Counted from the first letter of the stretch, positions 54,135 through 63,674 are shown. The stretch: 64,000 bases of DNA from an uncultured Porphyromonadaceae bacterium (GCA_947643165.1 CANRVB010000001.1:1-64000), one strand, 5' to 3'. Notes: generated from the letters alone by a model not told the origin. Translations and numbers: made by a program.

Positions 54135-54926
54135 TCATTGAGCCAGCAACGATGATATACGGCGTGCTATGGCTTCGCCGTTCGCACGTGCGCCGGCCTC
54201 GCTTGTATGCACGCCGTCGTATGTGAGATTGTAATGTCTGCGTTCAGCCGCGCTATCTACCGGCATCTCGCTGTCCTGACGTATCACATAGGCTCCGCCG
54301 AGCTTTGCGGCGGACTCAATCAGATCACTGCCGCGCGACATCCGGTCTGCTGTGATCTCGGTACACTGCAACGGAGTGAGCACCACCACCTTGGCCTCAG
54401 GAGCGATAGCCTTGATATGAGCGAAAGCCAGACGCACCGATCCGGCCAGTGATATCGCAGCCGAAGGACCGGCGGCTATTGCATTATCCTCGGTCACCCG
54501 CCATGCCGACGCAGCATCCTCATCCAGAGCCTGCGGACGCCTGCGCGGATCTGACAGATCATTGGTACCGGCAGCTATTATTACCAGATCAGGTATGGGC
54601 TGGCTGCCTGACTTCACAGCATCCGCAAGCCTCATGACCTGATTGAAAATTGTGTTGTCCTTACCGACAATTCCTATATTCTCTACAAGGTTTACCTTTG
54701 TTTCAGGCGTATTGCACCATGTGGCGCCACTGCGCGCATAGCTGCGGCAGGTTTTAGGATTAGCCAGCTCCTTCCACCGCGAAGTCCAGCCTTTTGCACC
54801 CGTACAGTCATCATTTCCGAGCCATGTTATGCTGTCGCCCATTATGACTACATTCATATTCCCCAGCTCCGAAACAGGCATAGCCGACAACAGCACGGCC
54901 GCCAGTATCACTATTATCTTGATCAT
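54135..54926 (-). CDS. Secreted SGNH/GDSL hydrolase
   Basis: 263 residues with an N-terminal signal (about 1-20). Block I is VVIMGDSITWLG (nucleophile Ser), block III contains AAGTNDLSD, and block V is YDGVHTSEAGA with the catalytic Asp and His. Such enzymes act as O-acyl esterases or acyltransferases on glycans. Lying 36 bases before MBOAT, it may remove or place acetyl groups on the same glycan. Substrate not known. Confidence 0.85.
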   Translation of the reverse strand: MIKIIVILAAVLLSAMPVSELGNMNVVIMGDSITWLGNDDCTGAKGWTSRWKELANPKTCRSYARSGATWCNTPETKVNLVENIGIVGKDNTIFNQVMRLADAVKSGSQPIPDLVIIAAGTNDLSDPRRRPQALDEDAASAWRVTEDNAIAAGPSAAISLAGSVRLAFAHIKAIAPEAKVVVLTPLQCTEITADRMSRGSDLIESAAKLGGAYVIRQDSEMPVDSAAERRHYNLTYDGVHTSEAGARANGEAIARRISSLLAQ

Positions 54927-54952
54927 ACTATCCGACTATTTTATTTCTTTAT

Positions 54953-55633
54953 TTATTCTTCATCAAGCAGATCCGGACGCAGCATACGCGTACGGCTCAT
55001 CGCCTGTTCATGTCGCCACTCGTCAATTTTAGCCTGATGGCCGCTGAGCAGTATCTCGGGCACCTCCCAGCCTTTGTAGACAGCCGGACGCGAATATATC
55101 GGAGGAGCAAGCAGATTGTCCTGGAAACAATCGGTCAGAGCGCTCTGCTCGTCACCTATGGCACCGGGCAACAGACGGACAATGGCGTCGGTAATGATAA
55201 GAGCCGGCAGCTCTCCTCCGGTCAGCACGTAGTCGCCAACCGAGATTTCGCGGGTGATAAGATGATCGCGCACGCGCTGATCCACCCCCTTGTAGTGACC
55301 GCACAGTATTATGATATTCTCAAGCATAGACATACGGTTGGCCGTATGCTGGTCAAACCTGTCACCATCGGGCGACGTGAATATCACCTCATCATAGTGA
55401 CGCTGCTCCTTGAGCGCCGATATGGCGCGGTCGATAGGCTCGATCTGCATGACCATTCCGGCCTCACCGCCAAATGGATAATCATCCACCTTACGATAGC
55501 GCGATGTCGTATAGTCGCGCAGATTGTGAACCACTATTTCTGCAAGGCCCTTGTCCTGCGCACGCTTCAATATGCTGCATCCGAGCGGTGCCTCAAGCAT
55601 TTCGGGCAAAACGGTAATTATATCTATTCGCAT
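54953..55633 (-). CDS. trmD: tRNA (guanine37-N1)-methyltransferase
   Basis: 226 residues. SPOUT trefoil-knot methyltransferase: the N-terminal [40 protein letters not shown] and [14 protein letters not shown] blocks are all present. Methylates G37 next to the anticodon to prevent frameshifts. In many bacteria it lies with ribosomal genes; here it sits in the middle of a cell-wall unit, overlapping the WYL regulator by 10 bases, so it probably shares its transcript. Confidence 0.95.
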   Translation of the reverse strand: MRIDIITVLPEMLEAPLGCSILKRAQDKGLAEIVVHNLRDYTTSRYRKVDDYPFGGEAGMVMQIEPIDRAISALKEQRHYDEVIFTSPDGDRFDQHTANRMSMLENIIILCGHYKGVDQRVRDHLITREISVGDYVLTGGELPALIITDAIVRLLPGAIGDEQSALTDCFQDNLLAPPIYSRPAVYKGWEVPEILLSGHQAKIDEWRHEQAMSRTRMLRPDLLDEE

Positions 55634-56550
55634 GTGATATGTTGTTTCGGGGTTGAAGAATAATTGTCTAACGCAGCTTTGAGTGAGTCCATCACCATCA
55701 TACGCAATTCTGCCGGCTGTTCTACAGTAACCTCCGGACCGAGGCGCAGCAGCTCCTCCACAAAATCAGGAGTGAGACGCAACCTGTATGTGAAGAGAGA
55801 GAACCCGTCCTCTACCTCCTCGCGCTGGGAGTGATGGAGCGGCAATGCCCGCATATACTTGGCCTGACGTGGATTGACACGTAGCACCACCTTGTGCGGA
55901 TCGGCATGGCTGAACACTATACCGAACGAATCGCTCACATAGTCCTTGGCATTGAAATCGGATGGTATCTCGAAACAAGATGTCCTGATCTCCACATCAC
56001 TCATACGGTCGAGGGCATACGTCTTTATGCTGCCTTGGTTTACTACCCGGCCTGTCACATACCAGCGTTGGCGGAATATCTTCAGAAAATACGGTTCGAG
56101 CACAATTCCGCGTGTAGGAATGGTTCGCTGGAATGGAGCGTATGTGAACTGCAGCGGATGCATCTCGCGCATGGCTGCTATGACTGTGTCAAGGTGATGG
56201 TAGGCCGACGGAACCTCCTCAAAAAATATACGGTCAGAAATCGAGCGGGCGTCGGTCAGTGCATTGCTCACTGCTGCCGAACTTAGCATCATCGAAGTGA
56301 CCGATCGGTCGTTTGGACTTGTACCTTCGTTTATACTATATTCGTAGGTGGCTGAATTACATTCTATTGAGATACCGAACAATTCCTCAATGGCGTTACG
56401 GTAATTATAGAACGTGCGACGCGGCATTGCTTCCCCGTTGCCATAAGGCGAACGGCGCCACAGCTCATCAAGCTGCTGTCGGGTGATGCGCCTGTGACGT
56501 CGTATCGTATCTACGATCCATATATACCGGCTGAAAAGATCACGTGGCAT
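55624..56550 (-). CDS. WYL-domain transcriptional regulator
   Basis: 308 residues. A winged-helix N-terminus (about 1-60, [18 protein letters not shown]) is followed by a WYL ligand-sensing domain (about 130-225, [29 protein letters not shown] cut into shorter motifs: [10 protein letters not shown] and RQRWYVTG) and a C-terminal WCX extension. WYL regulators bind nucleic-acid or other ligands and control nearby genes. It lies 3 bases after the symporter and overlaps trmD, so regulation of this unit is plausible but not shown. Confidence 0.85.
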   Translation of the reverse strand: MPRDLFSRYIWIVDTIRRHRRITRQQLDELWRRSPYGNGEAMPRRTFYNYRNAIEELFGISIECNSATYEYSINEGTSPNDRSVTSMMLSSAAVSNALTDARSISDRIFFEEVPSAYHHLDTVIAAMREMHPLQFTYAPFQRTIPTRGIVLEPYFLKIFRQRWYVTGRVVNQGSIKTYALDRMSDVEIRTSCFEIPSDFNAKDYVSDSFGIVFSHADPHKVVLRVNPRQAKYMRALPLHHSQREEVEDGFSLFTYRLRLTPDFVEELLRLGPEVTVEQPAELRMMVMDSLKAALDNYSSTPKQHITCE

Positions 56551-56553
56551 AGT

Positions 56554-58041
56554 TCAGTTTTCTACAGTTAATTCAGGTTCTACCGATGCCCTGGCAACCG
56601 GTTGACGCTCAATCACAGCCGCAAGTCCTGCCGCCGTGAGGGCTGCGTTGATCAGCAAAAGTTCAAAGCCTACGGCATAGCCGCAATAACGGGCCAGCGA
56701 CCACTGCACACACCACGACAGGCATGGAGCAAGCACACACACCACAGGCACAGCCCTGTCTGTCACGCGATGGTTGCATAGCAGACCGAATACAAACAAA
56801 CCGAGTATCGGTCCATAAGTGTAGCTGGCCAACGTATAGACAGCGCTTATGGCATCATCGTTGCTTATCCGGTAGAATGCTATGATCACTATTCCCATCA
56901 TTATCGTCATACCGACATGCACAAGCCGGCGGCAACGCAATGCTGCCCGAGCCTCAAGCCTGTCGGCACGGATTATATCTATGGTCATTGAGGTAGTGAG
57001 TGATGTCAGGGCCGACCCGGCAGCTGAATAGGCAGCCGAAACCAACCCGACTACAAACAGCACCCCCACTATGGCCGGCATGGCGGCGTTCGATGCCACA
57101 CTGCCAAACAGCTCATCGGGCTTTGATGGCATGGCCATGCCCGTACGCTCCACATAAATGGTCAGTAGTGTGCCGAGCACAAGAAACAGTGCTATGACAA
57201 AGAGCTGTATCACACCTCCCACTATCATATTATTGCGGCTCGCGCGCCAGTCTGTGCAGGCAAGATTGCGCTGCATCATGTCCTGATCAAGTCCATTTGT
57301 AGCAATTGCCATGAATATTCCTGCCACAAACTGTTTCCAGAAATAACCGGCCTCCATAGGATTGTCGAAAAAGAAGATCCTCGAGGACCCGTGCGTTGAC
57401 ACTGCCCGGATCAGATCGCCCCCGCCAAGATGCAGATCACGACCTATGAACAGGATGCACAATCCTACAGATGCTATCATCGCCACGCTCTTGAGAAGAT
57501 CGGTCCAGATAATGCTCTTCACTCCCCCTCTGGCGGCATAAAGCCAGACAAGAGCAAGCGTCACAGCCACATTCACCTCAAAGGAAATCCCCATCGGATC
57601 GCAGACCAGCAACTGGACAACAGCGCATACTACAAAAAATCTGACAGCCGCCCCGAGCATTTTGGAAATTATGAATATCCAGGCTCCCGCACTGTATGTC
57701 CGGCTGCCGAAACGTTGTTCAAGATACCCGTAGATCGACACAAGGTTGCGGCGATAGAACATAGGTACCAACCAGAAACCTATCACCGCATAGCCAACGA
57801 CAAAACCAAGAGCCATCTGCAGATACGCATAGCCTTTGGCACCCACCATTCCGGGCACACTGATAAACGTCACGCCGGAAATTGCCGCACCGGCCATAGC
57901 CACAGCGACAACAGGCCACGGAGCCTTGCGGCCTCCGGTGAAAAATGCGTTGCCGCCTACTCCACGCGCTGCCATACGGCCCACTATTAGAAGCAGGCCG
58001 AAATAAGCGGCAATGGTGATAATGACTGTGACAGGTTGCAT
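56554..58041 (-). CDS. Sodium:solute symporter, candidate MurNAc or amino-sugar importer
   Basis: 495 residues with about 13 membrane helices of the SSS family; the N-terminal RMAARGVGGNAFFTGGRKAPW and AMAGAAISGVTFISVPG blocks are typical. It lies 30 bases after NamZ, which releases MurNAc from peptidoglycan. In Tannerella forsythia a MurNAc importer (MurT) is encoded beside a NamZ homologue and, as I recall, belongs to this transporter class; I infer the same job here. The MurK and MurQ genes are not in this window. The family call is sure, the substrate is not. Confidence 0.85.
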   Translation of the reverse strand: MQPVTVIITIAAYFGLLLIVGRMAARGVGGNAFFTGGRKAPWPVVAVAMAGAAISGVTFISVPGMVGAKGYAYLQMALGFVVGYAVIGFWLVPMFYRRNLVSIYGYLEQRFGSRTYSAGAWIFIISKMLGAAVRFFVVCAVVQLLVCDPMGISFEVNVAVTLALVWLYAARGGVKSIIWTDLLKSVAMIASVGLCILFIGRDLHLGGGDLIRAVSTHGSSRIFFFDNPMEAGYFWKQFVAGIFMAIATNGLDQDMMQRNLACTDWRASRNNMIVGGVIQLFVIALFLVLGTLLTIYVERTGMAMPSKPDELFGSVASNAAMPAIVGVLFVVGLVSAAYSAAGSALTSLTTSMTIDIIRADRLEARAALRCRRLVHVGMTIMMGIVIIAFYRISNDDAISAVYTLASYTYGPILGLFVFGLLCNHRVTDRAVPVVCVLAPCLSWCVQWSLARYCGYAVGFELLLINAALTAAGLAAVIERQPVARASVEPELTVEN

Positions 58042-58071
58042 GGAGAACTATATGATGACGGTCTATGCTTT

Positions 58072-59313
58072 TTATTCGGGATAAATCAGATAGGGCGCCC
58101 GCTGCTTGCGGAATGCCTCAATACCCGGAGCCCAGGTTGCCTTGATGCTGTCGGCACTAAGCCCCTGCTCTATCTGACGCCTAAGTTCATCGGAGCCGGC
58201 AAGAAGATTGAAGAATTTTGTGAAGAAATTGGCAGGACGCCCCATTCGGTTGTAAGCATCTATGACATACGACGGATCCATGCCACGGGCTATGATCGAA
58301 TCATCCGGGACAGAACGTAGATCAACACCTTTGCACTCGCGGCCAAGCAGCGGAGGATTCTTTGCACCAGACTTTGATCGCGGTGTGAATGAGAATCCGG
58401 CACCCTTCATGTCAGGATGACCGTAAACCTGGAATGGCCAGTCAGTACCACGGCCAAGACTTACCTCAGTGCCCTCAAACAGGCATGTCGACGGATACAG
58501 ATAGACCGACTTCATGTTTGGCAGATTGGGTGACGGCGCGACAGGCAGCTCATAACGCGTAGAGTGGGTATACCCCTCGACAGGAACCACCGTCAGATCG
58601 ACCTTCGCTCCGTTGTTCAGCCAACCCTCGCCATTTATCATACCGGCAAGCTCTCCAAGAGTCATGCCGTGCACGGCAGGTATTGGAAGACGTCCTACTC
58701 CCGATTTATACTTCATATCAAGAACAGGGCCGTCGACAGTCATACCATTGGGGTTTGGACGATCGAGCACCACAAACTCCTTGCCATATTTGGCAGCCGC
58801 ATTCATGAGATCCATCATAGTGATGTAGTAGGTATAGAACCTCAGTCCTACATCCTGCAGGTCGGTGACAATGACATCAAATTTTTCCATTGTCGCCGCC
58901 GATGGCATACGCGTCTTTCCCTCATACAACGAGGCTATCGGTATACCGGTAGCACTGTCCACGCTACTCTTCACATGCTCGCCGGCATCGGCATTGCCGC
59001 GAAATCCATGCTCGGGCGAGAATATTGTCGTCACGTCAAGACCGTTGCGCAACATCAGGTCGAGAGTGTGCTCATCGCCAACCATTCCTGTATGATTGCT
59101 CAACAGCGCTATTCGTTTGCCTTTGAGCTTGTCAAGATATAATTCCGTACGCTCGGCACCGACCCTCATGACATCGGCCACGGCAACTGTATCTGCCATA
59201 GCATTGTCGGCAGCTGCCGACCCACCTGACGGCTTTGCCTGGCAAGAGCCCACCGTCATGGCAAGGACAAAAAAGAGAGCCAACCGGTGTGCCCCGTGTA
59301 GTATATTAAGCAT
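58072..59313 (-). CDS. namZ: NamZ-type exo-beta-N-acetylmuramidase lipoprotein (DUF1343)
   Basis: 413 residues from the ATG at 59313, giving a lipoprotein signal with lipobox VGSC (about Cys25). The longer frame begins with TTG inside the promoter and is not used. The DUF1343 core shows LLSNHTGMVGDEHT, FSPEHGFRG, DLQDVGLRFYTY and DRPNPNGMTVDGP. B. subtilis NamZ of this family removes single MurNAc units from glycan ends. It is first in an eight-gene run with a symporter 30 bases behind it. Confidence 0.9.
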   Translation of the reverse strand: MLNILHGAHRLALFFVLAMTVGSCQAKPSGGSAAADNAMADTVAVADVMRVGAERTELYLDKLKGKRIALLSNHTGMVGDEHTLDLMLRNGLDVTTIFSPEHGFRGNADAGEHVKSSVDSATGIPIASLYEGKTRMPSAATMEKFDVIVTDLQDVGLRFYTYYITMMDLMNAAAKYGKEFVVLDRPNPNGMTVDGPVLDMKYKSGVGRLPIPAVHGMTLGELAGMINGEGWLNNGAKVDLTVVPVEGYTHSTRYELPVAPSPNLPNMKSVYLYPSTCLFEGTEVSLGRGTDWPFQVYGHPDMKGAGFSFTPRSKSGAKNPPLLGRECKGVDLRSVPDDSIIARGMDPSYVIDAYNRMGRPANFFTKFFNLLAGSDELRRQIEQGLSADSIKATWAPGIEAFRKQRAPYLIYPE

Positions 59314-59343
59314 ATTTTGATTGTTGAGTAGTCGTTTGATCTG

Positions 59344-59377
59344 CAAAGGTAGTCATTACACGTCGCATTGTGTGCAA
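59344..59377 (-). promoter_or_regulatory. Probable promoter of the namZ-DHHW unit
   Basis: TACCTTTGC (59344-59351) lies 30 bases before the namZ ATG; a TTG (59375-59377) lies 23 bases away, longer than the usual 20. It overlaps a TTG codon that would otherwise be an alternative start, ruling that start out. Confidence 0.5.
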
Positions 59378-59460
59378 CATGGTAGGGCATTAACACTAAA
59401 TATTGTTAACGCCAGATCATTGTTTTCGCTGTGATGCATGATCAGGCAACCTATATTGCA

Positions 59461-59468
59461 TACTTTTG
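59461..59468 (+). promoter_or_regulatory. -7 box of bioB
   Basis: TACTTTTGCA lies 25 bases before the bioB ATG at 59494. The first bases of the transcript would start after the upstream ATG at 59431, so that start is not used. Confidence 0.5.
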
Positions 59469-59493
59469 CAGCACTAATCATTATACACTTCAA

Positions 59494-60480
59494 ATGGAAC
59501 TGAATAACGCTATCAATTTACTATCGGATATTAAAGAAAGAGCCTTGTCAACCGGATGCGGAGCCACAGTGGATGAAGCCGTAGCGCTTGCCGAAAGCGA
59601 CATTGACAACGATACGCTATGCAAGGCCGCCGACTGCATCAGGATAAAGTGGCAGGGCGACACCATAGAGACATGCTCTATAGTCAATGCCCGCTCCGGA
59701 CGATGCTCGGAAGACTGTAAATGGTGCGCGCAATCCCGCCATCATCACACAGGCGTCGAAGAATACGACATCATCCCGATGGAAGAGATGCTCAAAGCCG
59801 TACGTATCAATACAGAGAACCGCGTCAAGCGGTTTTCGCTCGTAACAAGCGGCCGCAAGGTATCGCCTGCCGACATCGACAGATTTGCCGATATGTATCG
59901 TGAGATCAGACAGCACTCCCCTATCAAGCTATGCGCGTCGATGGGCCTGCTAAACAAGGATGAGCTTCAGAAACTGCGCGATGCCGGTGTGAGCCGGTAC
60001 CACTGCAACCTCGAGACATCGTCCGACTATTTTCCGACTCTCTGCTCCACACACAGCCATGAGGACAAACTGCGCACCATACGCATGGCACGCGAAGTAG
60101 GCATGGAGGTGTGTAGCGGAGGTATAATCGGAATGGGCGAGAGTATGCGCCAGCGCCTCACAATGGTGGCAGAGTCAATAGCAGCAGGGGCAAGCTCTAT
60201 CCCGGTGAATATCCTTAACCCCATACCGGGCACGCCATTGGCCGATACGCCGCTCATCAGTGAGGAAGAAATAGTAAGAAGCATGGCCTTGTTCAGACTC
60301 ATAGCTCCAAAAACCTCGATAAGATTTGCCGGAGGTCGCAAACGCATATCGGAAGACACCACATACAGGATGCTCCTCGGAGGGGCCAACGGTGCTCTTG
60401 TCGGTGATATGCTCACAACCATCGGGAATACACTTGAGTCCGACAAAAAGCTATTTGCCAAGGCAGGCTACAAAATGTGA
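59494..60480 (+). CDS. bioB: Biotin synthase
   Basis: 328 residues from the ATG at 59494. Radical SAM enzyme that inserts sulfur into dethiobiotin. The 4Fe-4S motif is CSEDCKWC; later motifs CSGGIIGMGE (2Fe-2S Cys), and the Arg/Asn residues of the dethiobiotin site (RFAGGRK) are present. No other bio genes lie in the window. The gene has its own -7 box and a two-way terminator after it, so it is a single-gene unit. No BirA operator was recognised. Confidence 0.95.
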   Translation: MELNNAINLLSDIKERALSTGCGATVDEAVALAESDIDNDTLCKAADCIRIKWQGDTIETCSIVNARSGRCSEDCKWCAQSRHHHTGVEEYDIIPMEEMLKAVRINTENRVKRFSLVTSGRKVSPADIDRFADMYREIRQHSPIKLCASMGLLNKDELQKLRDAGVSRYHCNLETSSDYFPTLCSTHSHEDKLRTIRMAREVGMEVCSGGIIGMGESMRQRLTMVAESIAAGASSIPVNILNPIPGTPLADTPLISEEEIVRSMALFRLIAPKTSIRFAGGRKRISEDTTYRMLLGGANGALVGDMLTTIGNTLESDKKLFAKAGYKM

Positions 60481-60497
60481 TTCTACAGCAAATGCAT

Positions 60498-60539
60498 AAA
60501 AAAGACCGGAACTGCCAGGCGGTAGTTCCGGTCTTTTTT
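60498..60539. terminator. Two-way terminator between bioB and the FKBP lipoprotein gene
   Basis: A 16-bp perfect stem (60498-60513 and 60524-60539) with A/T runs on both sides. It can stop transcripts from both the plus-strand bioB and the minus-strand isomerase gene, which ends 15 bases further on. Confidence 0.85.
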
Positions 60540-60553
60540 ATGCTGATATATTA

Positions 60554-61447
60554 TCAGTTAGCGGGAATCTCAACATCGAAGATCAGTGTCGAGCCGGGAG
60601 GTATTGTGCCGGCTTCACGATCGCCATATGCCAGATCGGCAGGGATGTAGAGGATATACTTCGAACCGGCGGGCATCAGCTTCAGTCCCTCGCTGAAACC
60701 GGGGATAACCTGGTTCAGATCGAAGTTGACAGCATTACCTTTCGACGAATCAAACTCGGTGCCGTCGATCAGTGTGCCGGTGTAGATAACCTTAACCTGC
60801 TCACCATCTTTGGGAGTAGCGCCTGTGCCCTGCTTGACAACCTTATAGCTGAGACCTGATTCTGTGGTCTTGATATCCTTGTCTTTAGCCTTGAGGTCAG
60901 CGATATACTTCTCGCCGGCAGCAACGTTTGCAGCCGACTTCTCCTTGGCAGCAGCTGCCTGAGCCTCCTGCTGAGCCATCATGTTGGCCTGCATACGGGT
61001 CTGGAGCTCATTGAAGAGACGGTTCATCTCGGCAGTAGCTATAGCGTTATCCTCCTCACTTGCAGGCGATTTGAAAGCCTTTGCAAATGTAGAGTAGAAC
61101 AGATCGCGGTCGAATGATATATTACCCTGCTTTTCCCAGCTGGTGATAGAGTTGAACATATTCAGACCCATGCTGAGACCGATGATATAGCCTTCGTCGG
61201 CGGTATCGGTCATGATAGCCTGCTTGAAACCACGCAGGAAGCTGTCGGAGTTGAACTTAGCCTTCTGCTCTTCGGGCATGCTCTGCTCGATCTGGTTAGC
61301 TATGCCGCTACCCTGAACATTACCGAAAGTCACAGCCAGCGAATCGCCGAAGCTATCCTGACCCTTACCGGCAGAAGAACCGCCCTGACATGCGCTGATA
61401 CCAATCATGGCAGAAGCGACACCGACGGCCAATAAAATTTTTCTCAT
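60554..61447 (-). CDS. FKBP-type peptidyl-prolyl isomerase lipoprotein
   Basis: 297 residues with lipobox ISAC (Cys20). An N-terminal helical dimerisation region (about 35-165) with an Ala/Gln/Lys-rich coil precedes the FKBP domain (about 200-297: VIYTGTLIDGTEFDSSKG, VIPGFSEGLKLMPAGSKYI, LAYGDREAGTIPPGSTLIFDVE), with the family's aromatic pocket residues. It resembles FkpA/Mip and helps fold envelope proteins. It lies 32 bases after a second FKBP gene. Confidence 0.92.
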   Translation of the reverse strand: MRKILLAVGVASAMIGISACQGGSSAGKGQDSFGDSLAVTFGNVQGSGIANQIEQSMPEEQKAKFNSDSFLRGFKQAIMTDTADEGYIIGLSMGLNMFNSITSWEKQGNISFDRDLFYSTFAKAFKSPASEEDNAIATAEMNRLFNELQTRMQANMMAQQEAQAAAAKEKSAANVAAGEKYIADLKAKDKDIKTTESGLSYKVVKQGTGATPKDGEQVKVIYTGTLIDGTEFDSSKGNAVNFDLNQVIPGFSEGLKLMPAGSKYILYIPADLAYGDREAGTIPPGSTLIFDVEIPAN

Positions 61448-61479
61448 AATCGTTTTTGTGATAATTATATGGTTTATTG

Positions 61480-62106
61480 TTATTTACCTAAAACTTCGAG
61501 GAGCTCCACATCGAAAATCAGAGTGGCGTTAGGACCGATGGCACCGCCGGCGCCATTGGGGCCGTAGGCCAGCTGAGAGGGGATATAGAGACGCCATTTC
61601 GATCCGGCTTTCATCATCTGAAGAGCCTCGACCCAACCCGGAATTACCTGAGTGACACCGAATGTAGCTGGTTCGCCACGCTCTATCGAGCTGTCGAAGA
61701 CAGTGCCATCGATCAGACGGCCTGTATAGTGAACTTTCACCTGGTCGTTTGCAGTGGGAACGGGGCCGTTGCCTTCTTCGACAACTTCATACTGGAGACC
61801 GCTCGGAGTGGTCTTCACTTCGGGGCGCTTGCCATTCTCGCCAAGGAAAGCGGCACCGGCTTCGGCATTGACTTTTCCCATTTCGGCAGCGGCTGCGCGC
61901 TGACGTTCTTCCATGGCTGTGAAGAACTTACGTATTTCTTCTTTAGCCTCATCATACGTCATTCTGGGGGTTGCGCCGGAGAAGACCGCAGCGACACCGT
62001 CGGCAAAGTCGGCGACATCGATTTTCTCAATACCGCTGCTGCGGAAGTTATTGCCCATGCTCAGACCCAGCGCGTAGCTGATGCGATCAAGATTCTTTTC
62101 TTCCAT
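61480..62106 (-). CDS. FKBP-type peptidyl-prolyl isomerase without signal peptide
   Basis: 208 residues with the FklB/FKBP22 layout: N-terminal helical domain (about 1-95) and a C-terminal FKBP domain (VHYTGRLIDGTVFDSS, VIPGWVEALQMMKAGSKW, LAYGPNGAGGAIGPNATLIF). It lacks a signal peptide, so it is probably cytoplasmic, unlike its lipoprotein neighbour. A TAACTTTGC box lies at 62177-62184 upstream, and the two isomerase genes probably share that promoter. Confidence 0.9.
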   Translation of the reverse strand: MEEKNLDRISYALGLSMGNNFRSSGIEKIDVADFADGVAAVFSGATPRMTYDEAKEEIRKFFTAMEERQRAAAAEMGKVNAEAGAAFLGENGKRPEVKTTPSGLQYEVVEEGNGPVPTANDQVKVHYTGRLIDGTVFDSSIERGEPATFGVTQVIPGWVEALQMMKAGSKWRLYIPSQLAYGPNGAGGAIGPNATLIFDVELLEVLGK

Positions 62107-62176
62107 TTTATTTAATTGAAATTGAATAGGTTATGAACTTTACTGGGGCACAAGCGATGACCACGCAAAGTCTTTG

Positions 62177-62184
62177 CAAAGTTA
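62177..62184 (-). promoter_or_regulatory. -7 box of the FKBP gene pair
   Basis: TAACTTTGCA, 71 bases before the start codon; no TTG at the usual spacing. The gene-free stretch 62107-62429 otherwise holds only the divergent promoter at 62363-62393. Confidence 0.45.
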
Positions 62185-62362
62185 GTCATTCTATTTCAGG
62201 TAATTGACACTTTTTCTATAAAAAAGATTAATCAGGGGTCATTTATGCTTGCTCCTAAAGGGAACAACAAACGGGGAATGAGATAAGTTCAGGAGTAAAA
62301 TCACATCATATCTATCTAACTAACAGCAAGTTAGTCCGAAGATCGGAAAAAGGACAAAACAG

Positions 62363-62393
62363 TTGCACAGGCCAATTATTATATTTATCTTTG
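62363..62393 (+). promoter_or_regulatory. Promoter of the thioredoxin-fold gene
   Basis: TTG (62363-62365), a 20-base spacer and TATCTTTGCA (62386-62393), 36 bases before the ATG. Confidence 0.7.
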
Positions 62394-62429
62394 CAAACGC
62401 TTGATTTATAACCACATAACACTTATACC

Positions 62430-63674
62430 ATGATAACCAAAGGTTGGACAATGATCGCCGTTACCGCGGCCATACTCGCGGGCGTGGGAATGACGGCTTC
62501 GGCGGAAGTGACTCCGGACGCTTTTCCGGTGATCAAGAGCATGCGCAAAACCCTTGACCGGATAAAAACGGCGGAGTACGACATGACCGAATACATGTAT
62601 CTGTCACCGGATGCCAAGCACTACATAAACAGCGAGCCATACAACTATACGGAGTGTTTTCTCGAAGGGGACACCACAGGAGTCAGCGTATATGCAGGCA
62701 TGATGACTGACGGGACGTTTGACCGCGCATACGACGGAGAGCTGTCGTATTATTTCTTAGATCCGTTACTTAACATCCAGACCAATGAAATAGATGGCGA
62801 GGTCAAGCCGCGCATGGCATATTTCGCACATGTAAGAGCCCTGTGCGACTACATGCTTGACTACGACAAACTGTCGGTATCGATGAGCGACGGCGGTGAC
62901 CACTGGATAGTAGAGGCGGAGACAGAGGACCATCCCCAGATATCTTTCAGAGGGGGCAAGGCATACTCGGACCCACGTATGCCGATTCCCACCCGAGTGC
63001 ATTTCGTAACGAAAGTAGACAAATCGACAATGCTGCCAACAAGCACTTCCTATCTTACAGGTATGCCACTGCAGAAGATTGAGATGAGAGTGGAGAATGT
63101 GAAGATAAACGAAGCAGATCCGACAAAGGAGCTGATAACGTCGAAAATACCGGATATGCCGAGATATCCGAACCGAGAGTTCAGCATAGAGCGACGACGT
63201 GTAAATAACGAGCAGTTCAAATATGTATATGAGAATCCTCTGCCTACGGATACACTGAGAATGTCGGATGACTCGCAATATTCGCTGACCGGAACCGAGG
63301 GGAAGGTGAGAGTGATAGCTCTGATGTCGGTGAACTGCGGCGTATCGTCGTCGCTGTATCCTACGCTCAACAAGATCCGCGAGAAGTATGCGCCGGAGGA
63401 AGTAGAGGTGATAAGCGTACTGTCAGAGGGCGCCGGAGAACGGGAGGCCATAGAGGAGTATATGACCAAGGCCGGGCTGAAGGTCCCGCTGGCCCGCGAC
63501 AACGGCCGCTTCTACAAATATTTCGCGCCATCGAAATTATCGCCCATGACCATAGTGGCCGACCGCGAGGGGAACCGCAAGTTCCTGCAGATAGGCTTCA
63601 ACAACAAAAGCGAGGGATCGATCATAGGTGCCATAGAAAAATATCTGAACGATAGCGAACCGGAAGGCGAGTGA
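62430..63674 (+). CDS. Secreted two-domain protein with degenerate thioredoxin fold
   Basis: 414 residues with a signal peptide (cut after about ASA, residue 25). Residues about 30-250 look like a beta-rich domain of LolA/outer-membrane-lipoprotein type. Residues about 275-405 have a thioredoxin/TlpA fold: VIALMSVNCGVSSSLYPTLNKI replaces the usual WCxxC, leaving CGVS with one cysteine, and SPMTIVADREGNRKFLQIG supplies the cis-proline strand. A single-Cys site cannot do dithiol exchange by itself, so it may be a resolving partner or a binding domain. Function unknown. The next gene is gyrB. Confidence 0.75.
   Translation: MITKGWTMIAVTAAILAGVGMTASAEVTPDAFPVIKSMRKTLDRIKTAEYDMTEYMYLSPDAKHYINSEPYNYTECFLEGDTTGVSVYAGMMTDGTFDRAYDGELSYYFLDPLLNIQTNEIDGEVKPRMAYFAHVRALCDYMLDYDKLSVSMSDGGDHWIVEAETEDHPQISFRGGKAYSDPRMPIPTRVHFVTKVDKSTMLPTSTSYLTGMPLQKIEMRVENVKINEADPTKELITSKIPDMPRYPNREFSIERRRVNNEQFKYVYENPLPTDTLRMSDDSQYSLTGTEGKVRVIALMSVNCGVSSSLYPTLNKIREKYAPEEVEVISVLSEGAGEREAIEEYMTKAGLKVPLARDNGRFYKYFAPSKLSPMTIVADREGNRKFLQIGFNNKSEGSIIGAIEKYLNDSEPEGE

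Noticed and set aside
59314-59346. TTG start 11 codons upstream for namZ
   Set aside because: It lies inside the TACCTTTG promoter box, so it would not be on the transcript.
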